From Allosalinactinospora lopnorensis (GTDB lineage: Bacteria > Actinomycetota > Actinomycetes > Streptosporangiales > Streptosporangiaceae): 64,000 nt of DNA. Below are positions 17,986 through 26,983 of this stretch, piece after piece. The notes beneath the pieces were generated by a model that saw nothing but the letters and a program-made list of their open reading frames with translations, was not told where the DNA came from and did not search any database. Location of the stretch: NCBI RefSeq assembly GCF_000981225.1, contig NZ_LAJC01000014.1:32583-96582 (forward strand), read 5' to 3'. The first letter of the stretch is position 1, and each line of letters starts with the position of its first letter. Position numbers and translations under genes: made by a program.

Positions 17986-18370
17986 CATCCATGTCTCGCC
18001 CGAACCCGCAGGAAGTGCGCGGGGTCGCCGGCGGTGGTGCCGGGGAGACCGTCGGAAGCGGCCCAGAGCTCGCCTGGGACGTGGGAAGCACTCCGGGGCG
18101 GGGCGAGTACGCCCGGACGCCGTGGTCCTCGCCTAAGGCATCGAGACGGACCGCTCCCTCGGCCGATCCCCGCGCTCCGAAGCCCATTCCGGTCTCCCGC
18201 GGACACGCGTCTGAGGTCCGGCCGCTTCTTGGCGTGTAGGACTTCCAAACGTCGGCATCGAGTATCCGCTCGCGGTAAAAAAACTCCCAATTTAGTCCAA
18301 GGGTAATGTTCGTGTAACTTCGGTCGGACTAGCGTGTATAGCAAAGACATACGCCACTTTTGTTTGGGTG
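17986..18370. other. Gap upstream of the GlcG-like gene; promoter region
   Basis: No supported gene in 385 bases. The second half is AT-richer and carries a TAGTCC ... GGACTA inverted pair (around 18295-18332) and a run of seven A near 18280. These look like regulatory sequence for the PQQ island. Confidence 0.45.
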
Positions 18371-18385
18371 CCGAAAATTTTTCGG
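18371..18385. promoter_or_regulatory. Perfect palindrome upstream of the GlcG-like gene
   Basis: CCGAAAATTTTTCGG, a 7-bp perfect inverted repeat with one central base, ends 22 bases before the ATG at 18408. Position and symmetry suggest an operator. The binding protein is unknown. Confidence 0.4.
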
Positions 18386-18407
18386 GGGTACCGAAAGGGG
18401 CGCGAGG

Positions 18408-18812
18408 ATGGCCGATATAACCCTGGCGCAGGCGCAGGTCGTGGTCGATGCGGCGGCTCGGAGGTCGCAGCAGCTCGGAACACTCATGGACATCACCGTG
18501 GTGGACGTCGGCGGCAACCTCAAAGCATTCGTCCGCGAGGACGGTGCGTGGTTGGGAAGCATCGACATCTCGATCAAGAAAGCAAGAACAGCCCGATTCT
18601 TCGACATGCATACCGGAGAAATCGGCAAGTTGTCACAGCCCGGCGGTCCGCTCTACAACATCGAGGTCTCCAACGGCGGCTTGGTCACGTTCCCCGGAGG
18701 GATCCCGTTGCGCAACGGCGATGGCGAGGTCATCGGAGCGATCGGGGTGAGTGGAAGCACGGTCGAGAACGACCACGACGTTGCAGATGCCGGCGCAGGC
18801 GCGCTGCCGTGA
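18408..18812 (+). CDS. GlcG/HbpS family (DUF336) heme-binding-like protein
   Basis: 134 residues from the ATG at 18408 (GCGAGG just upstream). The whole length matches the GlcG/HbpS family: [49 protein letters not shown] and the C-terminal [20 protein letters not shown]. No signal peptide is present, unlike streptomycete HbpS. Family proteins bind heme or small ligands and often sit next to glycolate, propanediol or PQQ-alcohol oxidation genes. Here it opens the PQQ island. Confidence 0.8.
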   Translation: MADITLAQAQVVVDAAARRSQQLGTLMDITVVDVGGNLKAFVREDGAWLGSIDISIKKARTARFFDMHTGEIGKLSQPGGPLYNIEVSNGGLVTFPGGIPLRNGDGEVIGAIGVSGSTVENDHDVADAGAGALP

Positions 18813-19234
18813 GACGTCTTGTTCGCTGACCGGTTTCCACCGCCTGCCCGCCGTTCGTCGCCCGACAGCAGTCGCTCCGTGCGACTTCCTCGCCGCGCCG
18901 TGCTGGACAACCCGGAGTTCACATTTGATTTCAGTGAAATCCGCATTTTTCAATGATTGGAGTGGAAAGGAGTTGGCGCCTTTCGGGTGGCGCAGGGGGA
19001 CGCCGGGTTCGTCCGCGGGGAAGTGCGGGACCGGTCCACACGGCAGCGTCGCCGCGTAAGGCGGCACCCCGATGGTTCGCCCGGTGGCGCGAGAGGGGCA
19101 CCATGCGTGCGGTCTCCCTCGGAGGACCACCACCGAGCCGAAGAATTGTCTCCGAGAGATTGTTGGCGTGGAGGCGGCTCACACCAAAAGTGGGGCGACC
19201 TACCAGGCGCCTTTGGAATTAGGGGGTGAATCCG
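18813..19234. promoter_or_regulatory. Intergenic region with palindrome GATTTCAGTGAAATC (18927-18941)
   Basis: A 420-base gap before the dehydrogenase pair. It contains a 15-bp perfect palindrome with one central base at 18927-18941 in an AT-richer stretch, a plausible operator or promoter of the ADH-pqq operon. No coding sequence is supported. Confidence 0.4.
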
Positions 19235-19699
19235 ATGGCGACCGCTACAGAGGACCTGTCCGCAATGGTACGCGAGATCGGATTGGACAGGCAGAACAAG
19301 GCGACGCTGGGTCGACTGCTCGCCCACGGACCTCTCAGGCGTGCCGAGGAGGGACCGGACGGCCGCATGCGCGCTCGAGTCCGGATCCCGCCCGATGAGC
19401 TGATCTGGGATCCCTCGATCCTCGTCCTGCCCCATGCGGGCGACCTCGATGTCGAACTCGTCAACGACGACGAGAACACTCACTGCGCGCTCCTGCCGAG
19501 CAACGGTGACGAGCAGTTCATCTGGTTGCCGAACCACTCACGCGGAACGGCCAGCCTCAACCTCGATGGCCCTGGTTACTACTGGTTCAGTTCCCCCATC
19601 GGCAACGACGAAGGCCGGGGCCTGATCGGAGCGATCGTCGTACTGGGGGACGTTCCGAAGGGGGCTCGCCTCGATCGCCCGCCCCAGCCGCAACCGTAG
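19235..19699 (+). CDS. Cupredoxin-like protein preceding the PQQ alcohol dehydrogenase
   Basis: 154 residues from the ATG at 19235, with AGGGGGTG 7 bases upstream. The C-terminal half (VELVNDDENTHCALLPSN, RGTASLNLDGPGYYWFSS and GLIGAIVVLGDV) follows a cupredoxin beta-barrel layout, but the usual copper ligands are mostly absent: the GxYxYxCxxxxHxxxGM motif reads GYYWFSSPIGNDEGRGL. So it resembles a copper protein that has lost its metal. No signal peptide. It ends 13 bases before the dehydrogenase and is surely co-transcribed, perhaps a partner or electron-transfer adaptor; the function is unknown. Confidence 0.6.
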   Translation: MATATEDLSAMVREIGLDRQNKATLGRLLAHGPLRRAEEGPDGRMRARVRIPPDELIWDPSILVLPHAGDLDVELVNDDENTHCALLPSNGDEQFIWLPNHSRGTASLNLDGPGYYWFSSPIGNDEGRGLIGAIVVLGDVPKGARLDRPPQPQP

Positions 19700-19712
19700 A
19701 AAGGAGCAGGTG

Positions 19713-21401
19713 ATGGCGGAATACGTAGAGGCAGGGCATGCCGTCAACCAAGCATCGCTGAGCGGCATAGTCGGGAGTGCGCCGCCGGTGGCCCAGAACG
19801 TCACGTATGAGCGCATTCTCCAGGCCCGCTCGGAACCGCAGAACTGGCTCACCTACTACGGCGCCTACGACGGGCAGCGCTACAGCCCGCTGGACCAGAT
19901 CAACACGGAGAACGTCAAGCAGCTCGCTCCCGCGTGGGTGTTCCAGTCCGGCTCTGTCGGCCTTCACGCGGGCCCGTCGACGTACTCGTTCGAAGCCGCC
20001 CCGATCGTCGTGGACGGAGTCATGTACGTCGCGGGCTGGGACGGCTGGGTCTGGGCCCTCGACGCCCGGACCGGGCAGGAACTATGGCGATACAAGCATG
20101 CGATCCCGTATGACACGTCGCTCTGCTGCGGCAATGTGAACCGCGGGGTCGCCGTGGCGAAGGGGAAGGTCTTCGTCGTCACCCTGAACGCCCACGTGAT
20201 CGCGCTCGACGCCGAAACCGGCGAGCGTGTCTGGGACAGCACGTACGGTGATGTGCGGGCCGGGGAGAGCGCTACGCTCGCTCCTCTGGTCGTGAAGAAC
20301 CTGGTGATCGTCGGGAGTTCTGGCGGGGAGTTCGGGGTGCGCGGCCACCTCGACGCCTTCGATCTCGACACCGGACGGCACGTCTGGCGGACGTACACAG
20401 TGCCGAAGCCCGGCGAGCCCGGGTCCGAGACCTGGCCTGCTGAAGGGAAGGCCTGGGAGCGGGGTGGGGGAAACTGCTGGGTCACCGGCACCTACGACCC
20501 GGAGCTGAACCTCATGTACTGGGGGACCGGCAACCCGTCGCCCGACTTCGACGGAGGTGTCCGTGAGGGCGACAACCTCTACACCGACAGCGTCATCGCC
20601 GTGAACCCGGACAATGGCGAGATCCGCTGGCACTACCAGTACAACCCGCACGACCTGTGGGACTACGACAGCACGATGGAGAACATCCTGTTCGACCTGG
20701 ACGGCCGCAAGCTGCTGGCGCATTTCAACAAGAACGGGTATTTCTTCGTCCTGGATCGTACGAACGGTGAGCTGGTCCGGGTAGCGCCCTTCGTCGATCG
20801 CATCACGTGGGGCGAGATCGACGCCAACGGCAAGGTGACACCCGAGGTGTACCCCAAGAACGAGGGGGAGCCGGTCAAGTTCTGGCCGGGGCCGGCTGGT
20901 GGCAAGGAATGGACGCACGCGGCCTACAGCCCGAGGACACAGCTCTTCTACGTCCCGGTGCAGGATGTCGGTGCGGAGGTCACCCTGCGGCGCAGGGAGT
21001 TCAGGGAGAGCATTCCGTACTGGGGAGCGGCCGTCGTCGTGGACTCCGAGGAAATGGCGGGCTCCGTGAGCGCCTTCGATCCGTCCACGGGCGAGGAGGT
21101 GTGGCGCTGGCGTAATGACCTGCCGATGTGCGCGTCGGTGTTGGCCACGGGCGGTGACCTCGTGTTCGCTGGCGAACCCACGGGGGAGTTCAACGCGTTC
21201 AACGACCGCACCGGGGAGCTGCTGTGGCAGTTCCAGACGGGAAGCGGTCACCACAGCAGCCCGACGACCTACAGCGTCGACGGAAGGCAGTACATAGCCG
21301 TGCCGGTCGGGTGGGGTGCCTGGGTCGAGGGGTTCCTCCCCGGGATGCTCGGGGCTCCCTCTGGAAGCGCGCTCGTCGTCTTCGCACTGCCGGAATCGTA
21401 G
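19713..21401 (+). CDS. PQQ-dependent alcohol dehydrogenase with lanthanide-type Asp-Tyr-Asp motif
   Basis: 562 residues (ATG 19713; AAAGGAG upstream). An eight-blade quinoprotein propeller: repeats such as GWDGWVWALDARTGQELWRY, the vicinal Cys138-Cys139 (SLCCGNVNRG), metal ligands Glu206 and Asn274 (GTGNPSPD), and Asp317-Tyr-Asp319 in LWDYDSTMEN. In XoxF/ExaF-type enzymes the second Asp coordinates a lanthanide; calcium enzymes have Ala or Ser there. It oxidises alcohols to aldehydes with PQQ. No signal peptide can be seen, odd for a normally exported enzyme. pqqABCDE follows directly. Confidence 0.85.
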   Translation: MAEYVEAGHAVNQASLSGIVGSAPPVAQNVTYERILQARSEPQNWLTYYGAYDGQRYSPLDQINTENVKQLAPAWVFQSGSVGLHAGPSTYSFEAAPIVVDGVMYVAGWDGWVWALDARTGQELWRYKHAIPYDTSLCCGNVNRGVAVAKGKVFVVTLNAHVIALDAETGERVWDSTYGDVRAGESATLAPLVVKNLVIVGSSGGEFGVRGHLDAFDLDTGRHVWRTYTVPKPGEPGSETWPAEGKAWERGGGNCWVTGTYDPELNLMYWGTGNPSPDFDGGVREGDNLYTDSVIAVNPDNGEIRWHYQYNPHDLWDYDSTMENILFDLDGRKLLAHFNKNGYFFVLDRTNGELVRVAPFVDRITWGEIDANGKVTPEVYPKNEGEPVKFWPGPAGGKEWTHAAYSPRTQLFYVPVQDVGAEVTLRRREFRESIPYWGAAVVVDSEEMAGSVSAFDPSTGEEVWRWRNDLPMCASVLATGGDLVFAGEPTGEFNAFNDRTGELLWQFQTGSGHHSSPTTYSVDGRQYIAVPVGWGAWVEGFLPGMLGAPSGSALVVFALPES

Positions 21402-21498
21402 TAGCGCCGCGGACTTCCCCGACCTCACCGGTGACCGGGAAGGCTGCGGCGGACAACCACCAGACCCGCCCGCGAGTTCGGCGGAGGAGGTGACAGCC

Positions 21499-21606
21499 AT
21501 GGAGTCCGTTGCCGCTCGGCCTCAGCCCGACGTATGGGAGGCCCCGGAGTTCGAGGAAATCGAGGTCGCGCCCGAGGTGACGATGTACTTCGCTCGGTTG
21601 GACTAG
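21499..21606 (+). CDS. pqqA: PqqA, precursor peptide of PQQ
   Basis: A 35-residue peptide, ATG at 21499 with AGGAGG upstream. It ends EVTMYFARLD, and Glu26 and Tyr30 are in the invariant E-x3-Y spacing; these two side chains are crosslinked by PqqE and become the PQQ skeleton. It lies between the dehydrogenase and pqqB in the usual place. Confidence 0.9.
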   Translation: MESVAARPQPDVWEAPEFEEIEVAPEVTMYFARLD

Positions 21607-21709
21607 TGCCTGACGGGCGGGCGCCGGGTGTGGGCCCGCCGCCCGCCCGGTCCTTCCGGCGCAGGTGTCCGACCGCGAACAACCGTGTTGCGAGGGTTGG
21701 AGGGCCAGG

Positions 21710-22602
21710 ATGTGGTTGCGGGTGCTGGGCTCAGCAGCGGGGGGAGGCTATCCACAGTGGAACTGCGGTTGCCCGGCATGCCGTGCGGTACGTGAAGGGT
21801 CCCGGCCCTGCCGCCCGCGCACGCAGTCGTCGATCGCGGTGAGTGCCGACTACCAGCGGTGGTTCCTGCTCAACGCCTCACCCGACATCCGTGCCCAGAT
21901 CGAGTCCTTCCCCGCCCTGCGTTCGCGCGGGACCAGGTCGACGCCGCTGCAGGCGGTGCTGCTCACTGACGCCGAACTCGACCACACGCTGGGGCTGCTG
22001 CTACTGCGCGAGGGACGGGCCCTTGAGCTCCACGCCACCCCCGCGGTACACGAAACGCTGTGCGACGGGACAGCGCTGCTCCGAACCCTCGGCGCCTACT
22101 GCCCCGTCGAGTGGCGACCGGTCGCTTTGAACGTCGACGTGTCCCTGGCGGACGGGGTGTCCTACCGGGCCTTCGAGGTCCCCACGACCAAGCGGACACG
22201 CTTGGGAACCGGGAAGGAAGAGGGACGGGTCGTGGGCTACCGCCTGACCGACGAACGCAGCGGGCGGGCGGCGGTGTACCTGCCGGGCGTCCAGGAACTC
22301 ACGCCAGCGGTGCGCGAGCAGTTGGACGACTGCGCCTGTCTGCTCTTCGACGGAACCTGCTGGCACGACGACGAGCTGATCCGGCTCGGTCTTGCCGGCA
22401 GGACGGCACGCGAGATGGGGCACCTACCGATCGAGGGGCCCGGCGGCAGCTCGAGCAGCTGTCATCGCTTCCCATCGAGCGGAGGATCTACCTCCACATC
22501 AACAACACCAATCCGATCCTGCTGGACGACGCGCCGGAACGGCGCATCGTCGAGGAGAGCGGCATGGAAGTGTCCATGGACGGGATGGAGGTGCAGATCT
22601 AG
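21710..22602 (+). CDS. pqqB: PqqB, metallo-beta-lactamase-fold PQQ biosynthesis protein, frameshifted in this sequence
   Basis: Start ATG 21710 with GGAGGG upstream. The N-terminal block [20 protein letters not shown] with [10 protein letters not shown] and the [15 protein letters not shown] region are canonical PqqB. The frame fails near 22438-22446 and resumes in another frame as [20 protein letters not shown] then TNPIL, the canonical C-terminus. One G added to GG restores a protein of about 297 residues. PqqB is thought to act as a hydroxylase on the crosslinked Glu-Tyr intermediate. Because the rest of the pathway is intact, a base-calling error is a good explanation. Confidence 0.85.
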
Positions 22603-22609
22603 AGCCGTG

Positions 22610-23296
22610 ATGACGCTACCCGACACCGACAGCTTCGTCGCAGCGTTGCGCGCCCAGGCGCAGCGCTACCACGACCGGCATCCCTTCCACGTCGAGATGA
22701 ACGAAGGGCGTCTCAGCCGTTGGCAGATCCAGGGCTGGGTGGCCAACCGCTTCTACTACCAGGAGAACATTCCCCGCAAGGATGCCGCCATCCTCGCCAA
22801 CTGCCCTGACCGCGAGGTGCGCCGACGGTGGATCCGACGCGTCCTCGACCACGACGGCACCGAGGGCGACGAGGGCGGCACCGAAGCATGGCTGCGCCTG
22901 GGCGAGGCGGTGGGACTGACACGCGAGGAGGTGTGCGACAAGCGCCATGTCGTGCCCGGCGTGCGGTTCGCTGTCGACGCGTATGTCACCTTCGCCCGCA
23001 CCCGGCCGTGGGCCGAGGCGGTGGCGTCCTCGCTGACCGAGCTCTTCGCGCCGGACCTGATGACAGAGCGGATCGCCGCGTTCGAACGTTCCTATCCCTG
23101 GATCGACCGCGAGGGCCTCACTTACTTCCGGGCCCGGTTGCGGCAGGCTCCCCGCGACTCCGAGCACGCCCTGGAGGTGGTAACCGGACACTGCCGATCA
23201 GTCGACGAACAGGAGCGCGCCGTGGCGGCGCTGTCGTTCAAGTGCGACGTCCTCTGGAGCATGTTGGACGCCATTGACCGAGCCTATGCCGAATGA
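22610..23296 (+). CDS. pqqC: PqqC, pyrroloquinoline-quinone synthase
   Basis: 228 residues from ATG 22610 (a GTG three bases earlier is an alternative). The heme-oxygenase-like fold is shown by [40 protein letters not shown] and the C-terminal [18 protein letters not shown]. PqqC performs the last step, an eight-electron oxidation and ring closure of AHQQ to PQQ with oxygen. It starts 7 bases after pqqB; the unbroken frame running from pqqB into pqqC exists only because of the pqqB frameshift. Confidence 0.9.
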   Translation: MTLPDTDSFVAALRAQAQRYHDRHPFHVEMNEGRLSRWQIQGWVANRFYYQENIPRKDAAILANCPDREVRRRWIRRVLDHDGTEGDEGGTEAWLRLGEAVGLTREEVCDKRHVVPGVRFAVDAYVTFARTRPWAEAVASSLTELFAPDLMTERIAAFERSYPWIDREGLTYFRARLRQAPRDSEHALEVVTGHCRSVDEQERAVAALSFKCDVLWSMLDAIDRAYAE

Positions 23297-23594
23297 ACGG
23301 ACCGAAACAGCGATGAGCACTGCACTGCGGTTATCAAGCCATCCCGGGCTTTCCCCGCACGTTCGACTGGCGTTCGATCGGGTGCGCGAGCGCCACGTGC
23401 TGCTGGGCCCGGAGTCGGTACTGGTCCTGAACCCGACAGGCGCGGCCGTTCTCAAACTGTGCGACGGGCGGCGGACGGTGGCCGAGATCGTGCGGGAACT
23501 GGGCCGGCAATACGACCGTGTGGTCGGCGACGAGGTGCGGGACTTCCTCGCTCGCCTGGTCGCCAACCGGTGTGTGGAGTTCGGCGATGACTAG
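23286..23594 (+). CDS. pqqD: PqqD, PqqA-binding chaperone
   Basis: 102 residues from ATG 23286, which overlaps the pqqC stop; ATG 23313 is an alternative start giving 93 residues. The PqqD fold is seen in [38 protein letters not shown] and [17 protein letters not shown]. It binds the PqqA peptide and hands it to PqqE. It overlaps pqqE by 8 bases. Confidence 0.88.
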   Translation: MPNERTETAMSTALRLSSHPGLSPHVRLAFDRVRERHVLLGPESVLVLNPTGAAVLKLCDGRRTVAEIVRELGRQYDRVVGDEVRDFLARLVANRCVEFGDD

Positions 23595-24678
23595 CCCGTT
23601 CGGACTGCTGGCCGAGCTCACCTACGCCTGCCCACTGCACTGCGCGTACTGCTCGAACCCGCTCAACCTCGCCGACTACCGCGACGAACTGAGCACGGCG
23701 CAGTGGCAACGGGTGCTGACCGAGGCGCGGGAGCTGGGTGTCCTGCAGCTTCACTTGTCGGGCGGCGAACCGCTCCAGCGCCGCGACATCGTAGAGATCG
23801 TGCACAGTGCCACTGATCTGGGGCTGTACACGAACCTCATCACGAGCGCGCTCGGTCTCTCGCGACGTCGGGCGGAGCAGCTCAGAGCGGCCGGCCTGGG
23901 GCACGTACAGATCAGCATCCAGGCCGCTGAGGCGGCCGAGTCCGACCGCATCGCCGGCACTCCCTCCTTCGAGCGCAAGCTCACGGCAGCGCATCTGGTG
24001 AAGGAGCTGGACTGGCCGCTCACGTTGAACGTCGTCCTCCACCGGCGGAACATCGACAGGGTCACCGACATTCTTCGCATAGCCGAGGAGTTGCGGGCCG
24101 ACCGCGTCGAGCTCGCCAACACTCAGTACTACGGCTGGGCGTGGCACAACCGCAGTGCGCTTCTGCCCAGCAGGCCGCAGATCGAACGGGCGGAGACGAC
24201 CGTACGCGCCGCGCGTGAGCGCCTGAGGGAACGGATGGAAATCGTCTATGTTCTCCCGGACTACTACGGCCAGTACCCCAAGCCGTGTATGGGCGGATGG
24301 GGACAGCGACAGCTCACCGTGGCACCCAACGGCGACGTCCTCCCCTGTCCCGCCGCACACGCCCTGCCGCTGCCGCGCGCGAGCGTGCACGAGAACTCTC
24401 TGGCGTGGATCTGGGAGGAGTCTCCCCTCTTCCAACGTTTCCGCGGAACAGACTGGATGCCGGAACCATGCCGGAGCTGCGAACGCCGCGAACTCGACTT
24501 CGGCGGGTGCCGCTGTCAGGCCTTCCAGCTCACAGGGGATGCTGCACGCACCGATCCGGTCTGCCATCTCTCGCCCGACCACGGGATCGTGGTCGAAGCG
24601 GTGCAGGCGGCCAACGAGGCGGCACGGCCACGCGAAGAAGAACTCACTCCCCGACCTCATCCGGGCCGCTCGGTGTGA
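23587..24678 (+). CDS. pqqE: PqqE, radical SAM/SPASM Glu-Tyr crosslinking enzyme
   Basis: 363 residues from ATG 23587. The radical SAM motif is CPLHCAYC near residue 13, followed by the LHLSGGEPLQRRD SAM-binding strand. The SPASM region has CMGGWGQRQLTVAPNGDVLP with CP, and a CRSCERRELDFGGCRCQAF cluster for auxiliary Fe-S centres. The enzyme links Glu and Tyr of PqqA. It is the last pqq gene here; there is no pqqF or pqqG-like peptidase in the window. Confidence 0.9.
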   Translation: MTSPFGLLAELTYACPLHCAYCSNPLNLADYRDELSTAQWQRVLTEARELGVLQLHLSGGEPLQRRDIVEIVHSATDLGLYTNLITSALGLSRRRAEQLRAAGLGHVQISIQAAEAAESDRIAGTPSFERKLTAAHLVKELDWPLTLNVVLHRRNIDRVTDILRIAEELRADRVELANTQYYGWAWHNRSALLPSRPQIERAETTVRAARERLRERMEIVYVLPDYYGQYPKPCMGGWGQRQLTVAPNGDVLPCPAAHALPLPRASVHENSLAWIWEESPLFQRFRGTDWMPEPCRSCERRELDFGGCRCQAFQLTGDAARTDPVCHLSPDHGIVVEAVQAANEAARPREEELTPRPHPGRSV

Positions 24679-24910
24679 GCGGTGCGCGGAACCCTCGCCA
24701 GCCGCGCGGCACTGCTGAGGGGCAGGCCGCTGGTAGGGGATCCTCGTCGTTGCCCACTCCACCGGCGCTCCTACGGATCGGCACACAGGGTGATGGTTTC
24801 ACTACTTTAAGAAAGGGAAGGAGGGGGTGTCCGACTCCGACGCGAGCACGGTAGGCGTGCCGTGCCCTCCGGGAACGCGGCGGTTCAGACGGCGAGAGGG
24901 AGGTTTCACT

Positions 24911-26014
24911 GTGACCTCGGTACTCGTTTTCATCTCCGGGGCGGCGCTGTTGGTCTACAGCGCCGAAAAGCTGATCGGCTACCTCGTCGGGGTCGCGGGT
25001 GGCCTCAAGGTCTCCGTGTTTCTGCTCGCCATCATCTTCACGGGTATCGAGTTCGACGACGTTTTTCTCGGTGTTGTGCTCAATCTCGAGGACATCGACG
25101 ATGTCGCACTCGGCATCGTGTTCGGGACGGTGCTCTCGCTACCTGGAATCGTGCTCGCGATCGCCGCGATCCTCACACCGACCGAGATAAACGTTCCGCG
25201 TGGTTATGTCATCGTCTTCGCCCTCGCGCCGGTCGTGATGATCGTGTTCACGCTGATAGCGCCGCTCACCATCGTGCACGGTGTAATCCTCCTCGGGCTG
25301 TTCGCGCTGTTCCTCGCCTACGTCGCAGTCCGGGAGTCGAGGGGAGAGACGCCGGTATTCCGCGACGCGGAGATGTACGAGGCCTACGCCGCCGTCCGAG
25401 CGTCCGGCGGAGAAACGTCGGACCTCCCGGAGGCCGGTACCTACGCGGGAAAGGCCGAGCCGGACACCGGAAGCGAACTTCCGGCCGGGGTGGCGGAGGG
25501 GCGGCTATCGGAACACATGCCTTTCGGTGAAGCACGCCGCCGTTCCGGATGGGCCAGCCTCGGGTTGGCGGTCATCGCACTCGCCGGTCTCATTATCGGC
25601 GCCGCGACCACGGGCATCGGGACCGAGGGCATCCTCGAAGAGTACGGAATCGAGGGGACCATCTTCGGGGCCACGATCGTAACCGTCGTGCTGACCGTCG
25701 AAGACATCTTCCTGACCGTTGAACCCGCCCGCAAGGGCGCGCCGGAGATCGGAATCGGGAACGTCATCGGGAGCGTCGTCTTCTCGGTCACGGGGAAACT
25801 GGGCATCATCCTCCTGGCGGGCGGTCTCATGCTCGGCCCGAACGTGCTCACGTGGCATTTGCCGGTGCTCGTCGCACTGACCGGGCTCGCGGCGTACTTC
25901 CTCTCCACGGGGCAGCTGAAGCGATGGCACGGCTACACGCTGCTCAGCCTCTACATCGTCTACTGGGCCGTCAGTTTCTTCGGGCTCGGGACGGTTCCAG
26001 CCGAGATGGACTAG
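24911..26014 (+). CDS. Sodium/calcium exchanger-like (CaCA superfamily) membrane protein
   Basis: 367 residues from GTG 24911 with GGGAGG upstream. About ten helices in two halves with an acidic, low-complexity loop (residues about 140-210) between. The second half keeps the CaCA mark GNVIGSVVFSVTGKLGIIL. The usual GTSxPE core of the alpha repeats is replaced by TGIEFDDVFLGVVLN in the first half and VVLTVEDIFLTVEP in the second, so acidic residues are kept in new contexts. It could move Ca2+ or another divalent or trivalent ion. It lies behind the lanthanide-type dehydrogenase/pqq operon, 232 bases after pqqE. Confidence 0.65.
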   Translation: MTSVLVFISGAALLVYSAEKLIGYLVGVAGGLKVSVFLLAIIFTGIEFDDVFLGVVLNLEDIDDVALGIVFGTVLSLPGIVLAIAAILTPTEINVPRGYVIVFALAPVVMIVFTLIAPLTIVHGVILLGLFALFLAYVAVRESRGETPVFRDAEMYEAYAAVRASGGETSDLPEAGTYAGKAEPDTGSELPAGVAEGRLSEHMPFGEARRRSGWASLGLAVIALAGLIIGAATTGIGTEGILEEYGIEGTIFGATIVTVVLTVEDIFLTVEPARKGAPEIGIGNVIGSVVFSVTGKLGIILLAGGLMLGPNVLTWHLPVLVALTGLAAYFLSTGQLKRWHGYTLLSLYIVYWAVSFFGLGTVPAEMD

Positions 26015-26169
26015 CGGCTTCCGTGGCCGCTGTGCGCGGCGGAACCGCGCAGACGCCCCCGAATGATGAAGGGCGCCTCTGGAGCCAGGGGGCCGGGATG
26101 CCACTCCTAGGACCGAGCCACGCAGGCCGGCGGTGGTCTCGGGGTTCTCATGCGGGGATACTGGCGGAC

Positions 26170-26703
26170 GTGAGCGATGATCCTGCGTGGTTGATGCTGG
26201 TCTACCGGGTGCCGAGTAAGCCGTCCCGGTTGCGGGCGGCGGTGTGGCGGCGGTTGAAGTCGGCCGGAGCGGTGTACCTGGCGAACTCGGTGGCCGTGCT
26301 ACCGGAGTCCAGCACTGCCGAGCGGACACTGCGTACGCTGCGGGCCGAGGTGGAACAGATGGGCGGGTCCGGGCAGGTGCTGCGGGCGGAAGCGCTGGCG
26401 GGGCAGGCCGATATCGTCGCCGCCTTCAACGCCGCGCGCGATGCAGAGTACACAGAGGTGCTGTCGCGGTGTGCGGACTTCCAGGCCGAGATCGACAAGG
26501 AGACCAAGGCAGAGAAGTTCACCTACGCCGAGCTGGAGGAGAACGAGGAAGACCTGGCCAAACTGCGCGGCTGGCTGGACAAGATCCGCACGCGCGACAG
26601 GTTGGGCGCCTCCCGCGCCCGGGAGGCCGGTACCGCTGTGGAGAGCTGCGCGACATCCCTGGAGGGCTTCGCGGAACGGGTCTACGCCGCTGAGACCGGA
26701 TAA
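26170..26703 (+). CDS. ChrB N-terminal domain protein
   Basis: 177 residues from GTG 26170. WLMLVYRVPSKPSRLRAAVW, LKSAGAVYLANSVAVLPES and a central coiled, acidic helix region match the N-terminal domain of ChrB, a regulator of chromate resistance. The C-terminal ChrB domain is absent, as in many stand-alone actinobacterial copies. No chrA transporter is next to it, so a chromate role is uncertain. Confidence 0.7.
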   Translation: MSDDPAWLMLVYRVPSKPSRLRAAVWRRLKSAGAVYLANSVAVLPESSTAERTLRTLRAEVEQMGGSGQVLRAEALAGQADIVAAFNAARDAEYTEVLSRCADFQAEIDKETKAEKFTYAELEENEEDLAKLRGWLDKIRTRDRLGASRAREAGTAVESCATSLEGFAERVYAAETG

Positions 26704-26744
26704 TAGTTCTACCTGGTATTTCTAACAGCAGTTATGATCAATAT

Positions 26745-26983
26745 ATGACATTGGTTAGTGTATGGCGGTTTGCGGTGGCCTTCGGTGCGGTCAGCCTGCC
26801 CGCGAAAGCGGTGCACGAGGAGGCCCGTGCGGTGACCGGCCCGTCCTGGGCTCGCTCGGAGCCGACACGGCGCTGGTCGGGATGATCACCGGACCGGGGG
26901 AGGCGTTCGCGTTCGCCGGCCGGCCGGGCAGAGGGCCGTTGGCGGGTCGTGCCCGCGTGGTCAAGGCGGAGGGGCCACCGTGA
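26745..26983 (+). CDS. Possible small protein coupled to DUF1232 gene, frameshifted in this sequence
   Basis: ATG 26745 opens SVWRFAVAFGAVSLPAKAVH, a hydrophobic helix with an amphipathic end. A shift near 26830 (one C missing in a CCC run) would continue it as PVLGSLGADTALVGMITGPG to a stop at 26981-26983 that overlaps the next GTG as GTGA. Together about 79 residues. The coupling and codon pattern support a real gene, but no family is recognised. Confidence 0.35.

Noticed and set aside
21665..23296. Apparent PqqB-PqqC fusion
   Set aside because: The join exists only because of the pqqB frameshift; the true PqqB C-terminus is in another frame and ends at 22602, and PqqC has its own start.
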